Below, piece after piece: positions 1-7,581 of a stretch of DNA of 19,255 nucleotides. The notes beneath the pieces were generated by a model. That model had not been told where the DNA came from and ran no database searches. It worked only from the letters and a program-made list of their open reading frames with translations. A program made the translations under genes and the position numbers. Within the stretch, counting starts at the first letter, position 1. Each line of letters starts with the position of its first letter. Origin of the DNA: Minisyncoccota bacterium (lineage in GTDB: Bacteria; Patescibacteriota; Minisyncoccia; Minisyncoccales; PEYH01); the NCBI GenBank assembly GCA_028713795.1, contig JAQTNP010000008.1, positions 1 through 19,255 on the forward strand. The letters are read 5' to 3'.

Positions 1-1645
1 CCTCTCCTGTTTCTGCACCAATAATTCCTTTTCCACCTCTATTCTGGGTTTTATACGTTTCCGGATCAATCCTTTTAATATAGCTTTTCTGGGTTAAGGT
101 GATTATTGTATCTTCTTCAGGAATTGTATCCTCTTCTTTAATCTCATTTACTCCTCTTAACATTAATTTAGTTCTTCTGGGATCCTGATATCTTTCTTTC
201 AATTCTTTTAGTTCTTTTTTAACTAATTCCTGAATTTTCTTTGGAGATTTAATTAATATCTGCAACTCTTTTATTCTTGCTTCTAATTGCTTCAATTCTT
301 CTTCAATCTTTTCCCTTTCTAATTTAGCTAAAGCAGCTAATTTAGTTTCAAGAATTGCTTCTGCCTGAATATGGGTAAGCTTGAATTTAGCCATCAAGTT
401 CTTTCTGGCGTCTTCTCTGTTTTGAGATTTTTTAATAATCTTGATGACTTCATCAATATTGCCCAAACATTTTACTAGCCCTTCCAATATGTGGGCTCTT
501 TCTTGGGCTTTGAGCAATTCATGCTTGCATCTTCTCAAGACCACCTCCTGGCGATGAGCCAAATAGTGGGTTAAGACATCTGAAAGGGATAGAACTTTGG
601 GCTGTATTCCATCAACCAAAGCCAAAATATTCAAATGGAAATTCTTTTGCAAATCAGTGGATTTGTACAAAAGGTTTAAAACCTTTTGCGGAAAAGCGCC
701 TGTTTTCAATTCAATTACAATCCTTAATCCGTCCCTGTCAGATTCGTCTCTTACATCCTTTATCTTATCAATCTTTTTATCCTGTATAAGTTTGGCGATC
801 TGGGTCACTAAATCAGATTTCTGCACCTGGTATGGAATTTCTGTAATTAATATCTGCCAGCCATTCTTTTTTTCTTCAATTTCTGCCTTTCCCCTAGTAA
901 GTATAGCTCCTTTGCCTTGTGAATAGGCAGCAATAATTTCTTTTAAATTAAACATTATCCCGCCTGTTGGAAAATCTGGCCCTTTTACAAATTCAAATAA
1001 ATCTTCTGTGGTTGCATCGGGATGGTCAATTAAATGCATGGCTGCATCGCATACTTCTCCCAAGTTGTGGGGAGGAATATTGGTTGCCATACCTACTGCA
1101 ATACCTACAGATCCATTCAATAGCAAATTGGGAAGCAAGGCAGGCAATACTTTCGGCTCTTTTCTGGAACCATCATAGTTATCAATGAAATCAACTGTAT
1201 CCTTATGAATATCATTAATAATCTCATCTGAAATCTTTGACATTTTAGCCTCTGTATATCTTGGAGCTGCTGGCGGATCTCCATCAATGCTCCCAAAGTT
1301 TCCTTGTCCGGTAATCAAAGGGTATCTCATGGAGAAATCTTGAGCTAATCTAACCAAGGCATCATATACGGCCATATCTCCGTGAGGATGATATCTGGCT
1401 AATGTTCCTCCAACCACATTGGCTGACTTCCTGAATTTGGCAGAATGGGTTAAGCCATCTTCATACATGGTATACAGTATTCTCCTGTGCACTGGCTTTA
1501 ATCCATCTCTGACATCAGGAAGGGCTCTGGCAACGATAACAGACATTGCATAGTCAATGTAGCTGTTTTTCATTTCCTCTGAGATGTCTCTTGGAAGAAC
1601 CTTTCCTATCTCTTGTATTGCTTCTTTGTTTTCTTCTTTTTCCAT
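1..1645 (-). CDS. gyrA: DNA gyrase subunit A (3' end outside window)
   Basis: A-subunit of the type II topoisomerase that introduces negative supercoils; its active-site tyrosine makes the transient DNA-protein bond. I translated the minus strand from ATG at 1645. It opens [14 protein letters not shown] and contains the family blocks [20 protein letters not shown], the quinolone-region motif [11 protein letters not shown] and the catalytic APRYTE with Tyr at about residue 130. Near the window edge a QNRGGKG sequence matches the GyrA box (usually QRRGGKG) of the first C-terminal blade, which favours GyrA over ParC. About 548 codons are present; the remaining C-terminal blades lie beyond position 1. 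The residue equivalent to E. coli Ser83 is Met (codon 1373-1375). It is the last gene of an apparent operon with the membrane protein and MBL-fold genes upstream. No Shine-Dalgarno precedes the ATG. Confidence 0.95.
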   Translation of the reverse strand, partial: MEKEENKEAIQEIGKVLPRDISEEMKNSYIDYAMSVIVARALPDVRDGLKPVHRRILYTMYEDGLTHSAKFRKSANVVGGTLARYHPHGDMAVYDALVRLAQDFSMRYPLITGQGNFGSIDGDPPAAPRYTEAKMSKISDEIINDIHKDTVDFIDNYDGSRKEPKVLPALLPNLLLNGSVGIAVGMATNIPPHNLGEVCDAAMHLIDHPDATTEDLFEFVKGPDFPTGGIMFNLKEIIAAYSQGKGAILTRGKAEIEEKKNGWQILITEIPYQVQKSDLVTQIAKLIQDKKIDKIKDVRDESDRDGLRIVIELKTGAFPQKVLNLLYKSTDLQKNFHLNILALVDGIQPKVLSLSDVLTHYLAHRQEVVLRRCKHELLKAQERAHILEGLVKCLGNIDEVIKIIKKSQNREDARKNLMAKFKLTHIQAEAILETKLAALAKLEREKIEEELKQLEARIKELQILIKSPKKIQELVKKELKELKERYQDPRRTKLMLRGVNEIKEEDTIPEEDTIITLTQKSYIKRIDPETYKTQNRGGKGIIGAETGE

Positions 1646-1656
1646 TAATTTAATAT

Positions 1657-1896
1657 TTAAAAAATTGTGTCTGTTCCAAATGATTCTGGCAGGGTAGGTA
1701 TCTCAACTTCAGGCAATTCAATATTAGGCATTGTAATTCCATCCATCAATTGATCTCTAGAAATTCCGCTTAATCTCCAAGTAGTGACTTTTAGCCAAAG
1801 GATGAAAAATGCTATTCCTAAAACAATTACTACTGACAAGATAATCAGCTTCTTTTTTGAATCATCCAGTTTTCTTAAATTATCTAAAAGCTTCAT
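1657..1896 (-). CDS. Small single-pass membrane protein, unknown function
   Basis: 79-aa protein I do not recognise. Residues 1-16 are charged ([15 protein letters not shown]), residues about 17-36 form one hydrophobic helix ([20 protein letters not shown]), and the remaining 40 or so residues are a Pro/Glu-rich tail ([11 protein letters not shown]) that ends without a domain. The positive N-terminus suggests that the N-terminus is inside and the tail outside. The gene begins one nucleotide after the stop of the MBL-fold gene and ends 11 nt before gyrA, so the three are probably co-transcribed. No Shine-Dalgarno is visible; translation may be coupled to the upstream stop. Confidence 0.75.
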   Translation of the reverse strand: MKLLDNLRKLDDSKKKLIILSVVIVLGIAFFILWLKVTTWRLSGISRDQLMDGITMPNIELPEVEIPTLPESFGTDTIF

Positions 1897-1897
1897 C

Positions 1898-2509
1898 TTA
1901 ATTTGGCTTTAATACCACTATTGTTGTCTTTTCCGGAAACTTTTCCTTTGTAATCGCTAGTTTTGGTTGCTCTTCTGTTGTTTCTTGCCCGAATGCCTTA
2001 AGAAAACCTTTCACATCTTCTTGTTTAATCTTTAATTTAGGAACATTAAAACAAGTAGGTATGATAATCTTGGGCTCTATCTGATTTGCTATCTTTACCG
2101 CCTCTGCTCCTGTAATTACATCTCCGCCGCCAACAGGGATAGTCAGAATATCAATCTCTCCAATCTCTTCTATCTGTTCCGGAGTCAATTCTTTAGCAGC
2201 AAAAGCTCCCAAGTGACAGATTTTTATTTCTTCTGACTCGATAATATATATTTCGCCTCCATTGATGCTAATCCCCTTTAAGAATATGTTTTTAATTTCA
2301 TATTCTCCCTGAGTATCAATCAACACCCTGTGCTTTGGCATTGATTTATTTTTTTTGCCATCAGACAGAATTAAAACCTCAGCTTCTTCCAAAGGAGCCT
2401 TTAATCCAGTTTCTTCTTTTGGCGGATCTAGAACTATCCTTACTTCTTCTTTGCCTTCTCCGTCTGCCTTGATTGAAAAACATGCTTGTCCATACCAACG
2501 AATTTCCAT
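1898..2509 (-). CDS. Metallo-beta-lactamase-fold protein with degenerate metal site
   Basis: 203-aa protein resembling the UlaG/L-ascorbate-6-phosphate-lactonase-like branch of the MBL fold. The N-terminal strand MEIRWYGQACFSIK matches the usual 'I.W.GHS.F.I' opening. Later blocks fit the fold: CHLGAF near residue 120 and IPVGGGDVITGAEAVKIANQ near 145-165, then a strand ending IIPTCFN. Where active members carry THxHxDH, this sequence reads LILSDGKKNKSM, so the main zinc-binding motif is absent. Hydrolase activity is therefore doubtful; a structural or binding role is possible. It is the first gene of the operon leading to gyrA. Promoter and leader hairpin are annotated separately. Confidence 0.75.
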   Translation of the reverse strand: MEIRWYGQACFSIKADGEGKEEVRIVLDPPKEETGLKAPLEEAEVLILSDGKKNKSMPKHRVLIDTQGEYEIKNIFLKGISINGGEIYIIESEEIKICHLGAFAAKELTPEQIEEIGEIDILTIPVGGGDVITGAEAVKIANQIEPKIIIPTCFNVPKLKIKQEDVKGFLKAFGQETTEEQPKLAITKEKFPEKTTIVVLKPN

Positions 2510-2532
2510 ATGTGTATTGAATTAAAAATATT

Positions 2533-2549
2533 GATAATGCAAGATTATC
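2533..2549 (-). other. Leader stem-loop at predicted mRNA 5' end
   Basis: GATAAT and ATTATC arms with a 5-nt loop form a stem-loop starting one nucleotide after the predicted start of the MBL operon mRNA. It is one of several hairpins placed this way in the window. It may protect the 5' end from decay. Confidence 0.35.
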
Positions 2550-2556
2550 CGCTTTC

Positions 2557-2584
2557 ATATTATCACATTTAGAATATTTTTCAA
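2557..2584 (-). promoter_or_regulatory. Predicted promoter of the MBL-gyrA operon
   Basis: On the minus strand TTGAAA (2579-2584), a 16-nt spacer and TAATAT (2557-2562) resemble a sigma-70 promoter. The predicted +1 is near 2550. It lies back to back with the plus-strand promoter of the GC-rich mini-gene at 2588. Confidence 0.5.
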
Positions 2585-2587
2585 ATG

Positions 2588-2616
2588 TTGACTTTTATAT
2601 AATCCAGTTGTAGAAA
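2588..2616 (+). promoter_or_regulatory. Promoter of GC-rich mini-gene 1
   Basis: TTGACT (2588-2593), a 17-nt spacer and TAGAAA (2611-2616) fit a sigma-70 promoter. The spacing gives a leader of about 20 nt containing a GAGGGGGTGG Shine-Dalgarno stretch at 2631-2640. Confidence 0.55.
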
Positions 2617-2644
2617 AGATTTAGCTACGAGAGGGGGTGGAACT

Positions 2645-2944
2645 ATGCGCGAGGAGATTCTGGAGGCAGCGCAAGCTGCCAAGGATTGGAAAGATGCCCT
2701 GATTTCAGTTCTGCGAGACGATGTCGGATTCGCCGTGGCAAGAGGCATTGCTGAGCGATGCAACTACGCCGACGGCGCCTTCGATCAAGGACCTGTAGGA
2801 CTCAGGCTCCCATTCGGAATGGCGAAAAGAGTCGTTTCGATCCTTAACGGCATCCTTCCTGCTGGCGCCGAGGGCCAAATGTTTAAGGCCCGGCAGATCA
2901 ACCACCACACCGTCTTGGTTTCTCTTGTGCCAATGTATTGCTAG
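2645..2944 (+). CDS. GC-rich small protein, unknown function (mini-gene 1)
   Basis: 99-aa protein that I do not recognise. Residues 1-45 look helical (REEILEAAQAAKDWKDALIS, then VGFAVARGIAERCNYADGAF); the C-terminal half is mixed, ending VLVSLVPMYC. Base and codon use differ sharply from both neighbours: G/C-ending codons dominate, while the flanking genes prefer A/T endings. A strong purine-rich Shine-Dalgarno lies 4 nt before the ATG, which neighbouring genes lack. The gene has its own promoter and its own hairpin terminator, so it is a complete solitary transcription unit. Horizontal acquisition is the simplest explanation, inferred from composition only. An antisense ORF on the other strand has no matching signals and was rejected. 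Confidence 0.65.
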   Translation: MREEILEAAQAAKDWKDALISVLRDDVGFAVARGIAERCNYADGAFDQGPVGLRLPFGMAKRVVSILNGILPAGAEGQMFKARQINHHTVLVSLVPMYC

Positions 2945-2958
2945 GCGCGAGATTGATA

Positions 2959-2992
2959 GGGAGTCATCCTTCGTGGATGACTCCCCTTGTCT
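2959..2992 (+). terminator. Rho-independent terminator of mini-gene 1
   Basis: An 11-bp stem, GGGAGTCATCC (2959-2969) pairing with GGATGACTCCC (2975-2985), has a 5-nt TTCGT loop and is followed by CTTGTCTT. It starts 14 nt after the mini-gene stop. Confidence 0.8.
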
Positions 2993-3015
2993 TCTATATC
3001 TATTTATGCTACAAA
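2987..3015 (+). promoter_or_regulatory. Candidate promoter giving leaderless rpsA mRNA
   Basis: TTGTCT (2987-2992), a 17-nt spacer and TACAAA (3010-3015) would place +1 at 3022, the A of the rpsA ATG. The -35 lies in the T-tract of the preceding terminator. Both hexamers are imperfect, so this is tentative. Confidence 0.35.
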
Positions 3016-3021
3016 ACAAGC

Positions 3022-4113
3022 ATGATTAAAGAAACAGAACAATTAACGCAGGATTTCGACAGCATCGACTATCTGCCAAAAAAAGGCAAGATGGTTGAGG
3101 GCACGATTGTAAAGATAGGGCGTGCCTGTATATATGTCGACCTGAGCCCAATGGGCACAGGAGTAATTCTTGGCAAAGAATATTTTTTGACCAAGAGAGC
3201 TTTGGGTAGTCTAAAAGTCGGCGATAATATCACCGCAAAGATTGTGGAAGTAGACAATGAAGATGGAAACATTGAATTGTCATTGCAAGAAGCCCAAAAA
3301 GAAATCGGCTGGGAAAAATTAAAAGAACTCAAGGACAATTTTGAGACAGTTGCCATTAGGCCTAATGGAGCTAATAAAGGAGGGCTTTTGGCTGAACTGT
3401 ATGGAGTAAAAGGATTTCTTCCTCTTTCCCAATTATCAATTGAGCACTATCCAAGAGTAGAAGAAGGAAACTCGGCTGAGATTTTAAGAATATTGCAGCA
3501 ATTAGTCGGCCAAGATTTAAAAGTAAAGATATTTGATGTTGATGCTAATGAAAGTAAATTAATCTTTTCTGAAAAAGCAATGGAATCCGGGGCAATCCAG
3601 AGCCTATTAAAGGCCTACAAGGTTGGAGATAGGGTAACTGGAAAGATTACTGGATTAGCTGATTTTGGAGCTTTTATCAGATTCCCATTAAGTGCTGATG
3701 AACAAAATACCCAAATGGAAGGATTAATCCATATATCTGAATTAGATTGGCAATTAATCAATGATCCTTCCGAGGTTGTCAAAGTGGGTCAGGAAGTAGA
3801 AGCACAGATAGTTGATATTTCCAAAGATGGAAGAGTATCTTTGTCTTTGAAGGCCTTGCAGAGCGATCCATGGGAGGGGATAGAAAAGAAGATAAAGATC
3901 GGAGACGAAGTCAATGGAAAAATAATAAGAACTAATCAATTCGGAGCATTCATTGAAATAGCTCCAAAGATAAGGGGCCTTGTGCATGTATCTGAATTCG
4001 GAACTGAAGTTAAAATGAAAGAAAAATATAAGGCAGGAGAAACATATGGGTTTAAAGTTTCTCATCTTGATCCTAAAGATCATCGTTTGACTTTAAAACC
4101 TTCAGAGAAATAA
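3022..4113 (+). CDS. rpsA: S1-domain RNA-binding protein (ribosomal protein S1-like)
   Basis: 363-aa protein made of four S1 (OB-fold) RNA-binding domains. Approximate spans are residues 20-85 (GKMVEGTIVKIGRACIYVDL), 105-175 (LLAELYGVKGFLPLSQL), 195-280 (VGDRVTGKITGLADFGAFIR) and 290-360 (IGDEVNGKIIRTNQFGAFIE). Domains 3 and 4 carry the typical 'G.I....FGAFI' and 'GL(I/V)H(I/V)SE' motifs. S1 helps mRNA bind the small ribosomal subunit. E. coli S1 has six domains; four or five is usual in many other bacteria. I placed the start at the ATG at 3022: the longer open frame from 2938 would run through the terminator hairpin and adds non-conserved residues. No Shine-Dalgarno is present. ftsH follows after 14 nt. 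Confidence 0.88.
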   Translation: MIKETEQLTQDFDSIDYLPKKGKMVEGTIVKIGRACIYVDLSPMGTGVILGKEYFLTKRALGSLKVGDNITAKIVEVDNEDGNIELSLQEAQKEIGWEKLKELKDNFETVAIRPNGANKGGLLAELYGVKGFLPLSQLSIEHYPRVEEGNSAEILRILQQLVGQDLKVKIFDVDANESKLIFSEKAMESGAIQSLLKAYKVGDRVTGKITGLADFGAFIRFPLSADEQNTQMEGLIHISELDWQLINDPSEVVKVGQEVEAQIVDISKDGRVSLSLKALQSDPWEGIEKKIKIGDEVNGKIIRTNQFGAFIEIAPKIRGLVHVSEFGTEVKMKEKYKAGETYGFKVSHLDPKDHRLTLKPSEK

Positions 4114-4127
4114 TTGGTTTTAAGTAA

Positions 4128-5975
4128 ATGAATAAAATACAACCGGTTTATAAAAATTTTATAAAAAATCTCCTCTTTATCATCCTCATTTTCTTTGCGA
4201 TAAGCTTGCTTTTCGGAAAAGTTCCGTTTACCTCTTCTGATCAAGAATCTAAAGAAATCCCATTAAATCAATTGGTTGCCGATATTAATGCAGGAAAGAT
4301 AAGTTCTCTTGACATCAATGGAACAGAGATTCAAGCAAAATATGCAGATGGAATCATTCTTACTGCAAATAAAGAAAGCGATGTATCCATATTTGAATCT
4401 TTGACCGCTTTAAGTGTGGATAAAGAGAAACTAGAGGAAATTAATATCAATATAAAGAATAGCGGAGACAATTGGATGCTAATTGCCACTATTCTTATCG
4501 GGGTTCTTCCAGTCTTGCTTTTTGGATGGTTTTTTTGGAATATTTCAAAGCAGGCAAAACAAGGAGCAATGGGTGCTAATGAATTCACTAAGGCCAGAGC
4601 CCGGCTATTCGGAGCAGAAGGACATTCCCAAGAAAAGATTACATTTAAGGATGTAGCTGGATTAAAAGAGGCAAAAGAAGAATTGATAGAAATTGTTGAT
4701 TTCTTAAAAGAACCCCAAAAGTATTTAAAAATGGGAGCCAAGATTCCAAAAGGAGTATTATTAGTTGGCCCAGCTGGGGTTGGAAAAACAATGCTGGCAA
4801 GAGCTACTGCAGGAGAAAGCAATGTTCCATTCTTTCACATCTCTGGTTCTGAATTTGTAGAATTATTTGTAGGGGTTGGGGCTGCTAGGGTCAGATCATT
4901 ATTCCAAGAAGCGAAGAAGAAACAACCATCTATTATCTTTGTTGATGAATTGGATGCAATAGGAAAATCAAGAGGTCCTGCCATCATCGGAGGCCACGAA
5001 GAAAGGGAGCAGACATTAAATCAGCTATTGGTAGAAATGGATGGTTTTGAACCAAAGGATAAAGTAATTGTATTGGCTGCTTGCAATAGGCCAGATGTAT
5101 TAGATCCAGCACTTTTAAGGGCGGGAAGGTTTGATAGGAAGATAATGCTGGAACTGCCAGATATCAATGAAAGAAAAGAGATATTAGAAAATCATGCCCA
5201 GAACAAACCTTTGATAAAAGAAATAGATTTAAGAGAAGTGGCAGAAAGGACTCCGGGATTCTCTGGGGCAGATCTTGCTAATTTAATGAATGAAGCAGCA
5301 ATTCTTGCAGCTAGATTTGATAAAAAAGAGATTGATCAGAATGATATTACTAGTGCTTTTGAAAAAGTACTATTAGGTCCTGAAAAGAAAAGTAAGGTTT
5401 TGTCTAAAAAAGAAAAAGAAATCTGCGCCTATCATGAAGCAGGACATACATTAGTAGCTCTTAATTTCCCAGAAACAGGCTCGGTAAGAAAGGTTTCTAT
5501 CATTGCCAGGGGCTTAACTGCAGGATTTACTTTAAAGCTGCCTTCAGAGGATAAAAACTTTAAAACAAAATCAGAATTCATTGAAGAGATTGCCATATTA
5601 TTGGGTGGCTATTGCGCAGAAAAGATAATCTTTAATGATGTTACTACCGGAGCCTCCAATGATCTGGAAAGAGCATCAGAAATTGCCAGGAAACTCATTA
5701 AGGAATATGGAATGTCAGAATTAGGGCCAGTAGTATTCGGTAAAAAAGAAGAGTTAACATATTTTGGAAGAGATTTTGGAGAAGAGAAAAACTATTCTGA
5801 AAGAATAGCTCAAGATATTGATGCGGAATTAGGAAAGATAATTGCTCAAGCTCAAAGCATGACAACAGAGATATTAAAGAAAAAGAGCGCTACCTTAAAA
5901 AAGATTGCTAAGGCCTTGATAGAAAAGGAAACATTAGAGAAGGAAGAGCTTGAAAAATTAATCAAGGAGAAGTAA
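4128..5975 (+). CDS. ftsH: ATP-dependent zinc metalloprotease FtsH
   Basis: Membrane-anchored AAA+ protease that extracts and degrades membrane and unstable cytosolic proteins as a hexamer. In order: TM helix 1 (about residues 11-30), a small extracytoplasmic domain (about 33-110), TM helix 2 (about 116-138), and the AAA module with Walker A GPAGVGKT (214-221), pore motif FVG (247-249), Walker B IIFVDE (269-274) and second region of homology RAGRFDRK (331-338). The protease domain has the zinc motif HEAGH (436-440) and the later acidic ligand in [12 protein letters not shown]. All catalytic residues are present and 615 aa is a normal length. The ATG is 14 nt after the S1 gene, suggesting one operon. 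No Shine-Dalgarno is seen. Confidence 0.97.
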   Translation: MNKIQPVYKNFIKNLLFIILIFFAISLLFGKVPFTSSDQESKEIPLNQLVADINAGKISSLDINGTEIQAKYADGIILTANKESDVSIFESLTALSVDKEKLEEININIKNSGDNWMLIATILIGVLPVLLFGWFFWNISKQAKQGAMGANEFTKARARLFGAEGHSQEKITFKDVAGLKEAKEELIEIVDFLKEPQKYLKMGAKIPKGVLLVGPAGVGKTMLARATAGESNVPFFHISGSEFVELFVGVGAARVRSLFQEAKKKQPSIIFVDELDAIGKSRGPAIIGGHEEREQTLNQLLVEMDGFEPKDKVIVLAACNRPDVLDPALLRAGRFDRKIMLELPDINERKEILENHAQNKPLIKEIDLREVAERTPGFSGADLANLMNEAAILAARFDKKEIDQNDITSAFEKVLLGPEKKSKVLSKKEKEICAYHEAGHTLVALNFPETGSVRKVSIIARGLTAGFTLKLPSEDKNFKTKSEFIEEIAILLGGYCAEKIIFNDVTTGASNDLERASEIARKLIKEYGMSELGPVVFGKKEELTYFGRDFGEEKNYSERIAQDIDAELGKIIAQAQSMTTEILKKKSATLKKIAKALIEKETLEKEELEKLIKEK

Positions 5976-5982
5976 AATTTCC

Positions 5983-6011
5983 TTTGTATCCGCAGTGAAA
6001 AATGATATAAT
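5983..6011 (+). promoter_or_regulatory. Predicted promoter of HTH gene/tRNA operon
   Basis: TTTGTA (5983-5988), a 17-nt spacer and a perfect TATAAT (6006-6011). The predicted +1 is near 6018. It would serve the HTH gene and, by read-through, tRNA-Ile, tRNA-Val and downstream genes. Confidence 0.55.
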
Positions 6012-6019
6012 GAACCCAT

Positions 6020-6048
6020 AGAAAGATTCTTATATTAATAATCTTTCT
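6020..6048 (+). other. Leader stem-loop before HTH gene
   Basis: A 9-bp stem, AGAAAGATT with AATCTTTCT, has an 11-nt loop. It starts about 2 nt after the predicted +1 and ends 9 nt before the ATG. The few T residues after it make a weak attenuator possible, but a 5'-end stabiliser fits equally well. Confidence 0.4.
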
Positions 6049-6057
6049 TCTGTTCAT

Positions 6058-6726
6058 ATGTCTAGAATAAAGGATAGAGAACAAGCAATTTTATTAAGAA
6101 AACAGGGGTTTAGTTACGGAATGATAAAACAAATAATTGGAGTATCAAAAAGTACTCTGAGTGGTTGGTTGAAAAATTATCCCCTATCGGAAAAAAGGAT
6201 TGAACTATTGAGAAGCCATAATCAGCAACAAGTAGAAAGGTGCAGAGAAACAAAGCGAAGGAAGAAAGAAGATCGTTTACAAACGACATATAGAAATCAG
6301 AAAAGAAGATTATTGCCATTAACCGCTCGAGAATTTTATCTTTGTGGTTTATTCTTATATTGGGGAGAAGGGGCTAAAACTCATGAGTCTACTTTATCTA
6401 TATCGAACTCCGACCCCGCAATAGTTAATTTTTTTATTAAATGGGTTACTGTTGCCTTAAAGATGCCGAGGGAAAAGATAAAGATCGATTTGCACCTATA
6501 CAAAGATATGAATATAGAAAAAGAATTAAATTTCTGGTCAGAAATATTAAATATCCCAAGAAATCAGTTTATAAGACCCTATATTAAAAAGAGTGAAAGT
6601 ACTAGAATAAATCATAAAGGTAGTTTTGGGCACGGCACTTGCAATGCAAGAATCGGAAATGCTAGACTTACGGAGCAAGTTTTGATGGGAATTAAAGCTA
6701 TTACAGATAAATATAGGCGCGTGTAG
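6058..6726 (+). CDS. Helix-turn-helix protein with LAGLIDADG-like C-terminal region
   Basis: 222-aa protein. Residues 1-45 form a resolvase/homeodomain-like HTH (AILLRKQGFSYGMIKQIIGV, then SKSTLSGWL). Residues 55-85 are strongly basic. From about 95 the sequence FYLCGLFLYWGEGAK, followed by ISNSDPAIVNFFIKWV and further conserved-looking blocks (IEKELNFWSEIL, GFGHG-like SFGHGTCNARIGNA), recalls the LAGLIDADG homing-endonuclease fold. I infer that assignment from pattern only. It is free-standing, with no intron or intein host visible. Its last codons lie inside tRNA-Ile: the stop TAG (6724-6726) is nucleotides 8-10 of the tRNA. It could be a regulator or a selfish endonuclease; function unproven. 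Confidence 0.7.
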   Translation: MSRIKDREQAILLRKQGFSYGMIKQIIGVSKSTLSGWLKNYPLSEKRIELLRSHNQQQVERCRETKRRKKEDRLQTTYRNQKRRLLPLTAREFYLCGLFLYWGEGAKTHESTLSISNSDPAIVNFFIKWVTVALKMPREKIKIDLHLYKDMNIEKELNFWSEILNIPRNQFIRPYIKKSESTRINHKGSFGHGTCNARIGNARLTEQVLMGIKAITDKYRRV

Positions 6727-6794
6727 CTCAGCCGGTTAGAGCGTCCGACTTATAATCGGAAGGTTCGATGGTTCGATCCCATCCACGCGCACCA
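6717..6794 (+). tRNA. tRNA-Ile (anticodon UAU)
   Basis: Full cloverleaf: acceptor GCGCGTG/CACGCGC, D arm GCTC/GAGC, anticodon stem TCCGA/TCGGA with loop CTTATAA, T stem GATGG/CCATC with loop TTCGATC, discriminator A and encoded CCA. The anticodon TAT reads AUA directly. Most bacteria instead use tRNA-Ile(CAU) modified to lysidine. The variable region is 6 nt. It is the only tRNA of the 11 here with an encoded CCA, and it overlaps the preceding CDS by 10 nt. Confidence 0.9.
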
Positions 6795-6795
6795 T

Positions 6796-6868
6796 GGACG
6801 GTTAGCTCAGCTGGTAGAGCGTCTCGTTTACACCGAGAAGGTCATAGGTTCGAGTCCTATACCGTCCA
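6796..6868 (+). tRNA. tRNA-Val (anticodon UAC)
   Basis: Acceptor GGACGGT/ACCGTCC, D arm GCTC/GAGC, anticodon stem TCTCG/CGAGA with loop TTTACAC, T arm ATAGG/CCTAT with loop TTCGAGT, discriminator A, no encoded CCA. It starts 1 nt after tRNA-Ile and ends 5 nt before the next start codon. Confidence 0.95.
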
Positions 6869-6873
6869 CAAAA

Positions 6874-7581
6874 ATGAAATTCCAAGTCATTTATCAAGAC
6901 AAAGAATTGATAGTAATCAACAAGCCAGCTGGCTTGATTGTTTTTCCAGAAGGAAATGTAAAAGAAAAGACATTGATTGATCAGCTAATTGAAGAATTTC
7001 CCGAGTTAAAGAATTGTGGCCAAGCACCAAGATACGGGATAATCCATAGGTTGGATAAAGATACATCTGGGGTGATTTTGATAGCAAAGAATAATGAATC
7101 CTTGATTTTTTTCCAAAAAGAGTTTAAAAATAGAGCAGTTAGAAAAACATATATAGCCCTTGTTTCTGGAAACATTAAAGAAGATAAAGGAATAATTAAG
7201 GGCTGGATAGGAAGAGGCAAAGATGGGAAAAAGCAAGTATTAGAAGTTGGCCCTTTCAAAAAAACAGGTTTTAGAGATTCTAAAACTTTATGGAAAGTAG
7301 TTGAGAGATTTGAAGGCTTTACTTTACTACTTTTAAGACCAAAAACAGGCAGAAAGCATCAGATAAGAGTACATTTAACCAGCATCGGGCATCCAATAGT
7401 TGCAGATAAAGTATATTCCTTTAAAAACCAATTAATACCTAAAGGATTAAATAGACAATTCCTTCATTGTTACAGAATAATAATCAAGGGATTGAATGGA
7501 GAAATACATGAATTTGTAGCTCCATTGCCAGAAGAATTAAAAACAATTTTAAATAATTTAAAAACATATGAAAACAATTAA
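6874..7581 (+). CDS. RluA-family RNA pseudouridine synthase
   Basis: 235-aa enzyme that isomerises uridine to pseudouridine in RNA. Motif I is EIVINKPAG-like (ELIVINKPAG, residues 11-20), and motif II HRLDKDTSG (58-66) holds the catalytic Asp61. A later RPKTGRKHQIRVHL block is the RluA-family 'TGR.HQIR.H' motif. There is no N-terminal S4 domain, so it resembles RluA in size rather than RluC/D; the target (23S rRNA or tRNA) cannot be told from sequence. The start codon is 5 nt after tRNA-Val with no Shine-Dalgarno, so RNase P/tRNA 3' processing would set the mRNA 5' end. It overlaps rplS by 14 nt. Confidence 0.92.
   Translation: MKFQVIYQDKELIVINKPAGLIVFPEGNVKEKTLIDQLIEEFPELKNCGQAPRYGIIHRLDKDTSGVILIAKNNESLIFFQKEFKNRAVRKTYIALVSGNIKEDKGIIKGWIGRGKDGKKQVLEVGPFKKTGFRDSKTLWKVVERFEGFTLLLLRPKTGRKHQIRVHLTSIGHPIVADKVYSFKNQLIPKGLNRQFLHCYRIIIKGLNGEIHEFVAPLPEELKTILNNLKTYENN

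Noticed and set aside
2705..3019. Antisense ORF opposite mini-gene 1
   Set aside because: It has no promoter, Shine-Dalgarno or protein family signs and mirrors the codon pattern of the plus-strand ORF.
2938..3021. N-terminal extension of the S1 protein from ATG 2938
   Set aside because: The extension runs through the mini-gene 1 terminator and overlaps its stop; residues are not S1-like.
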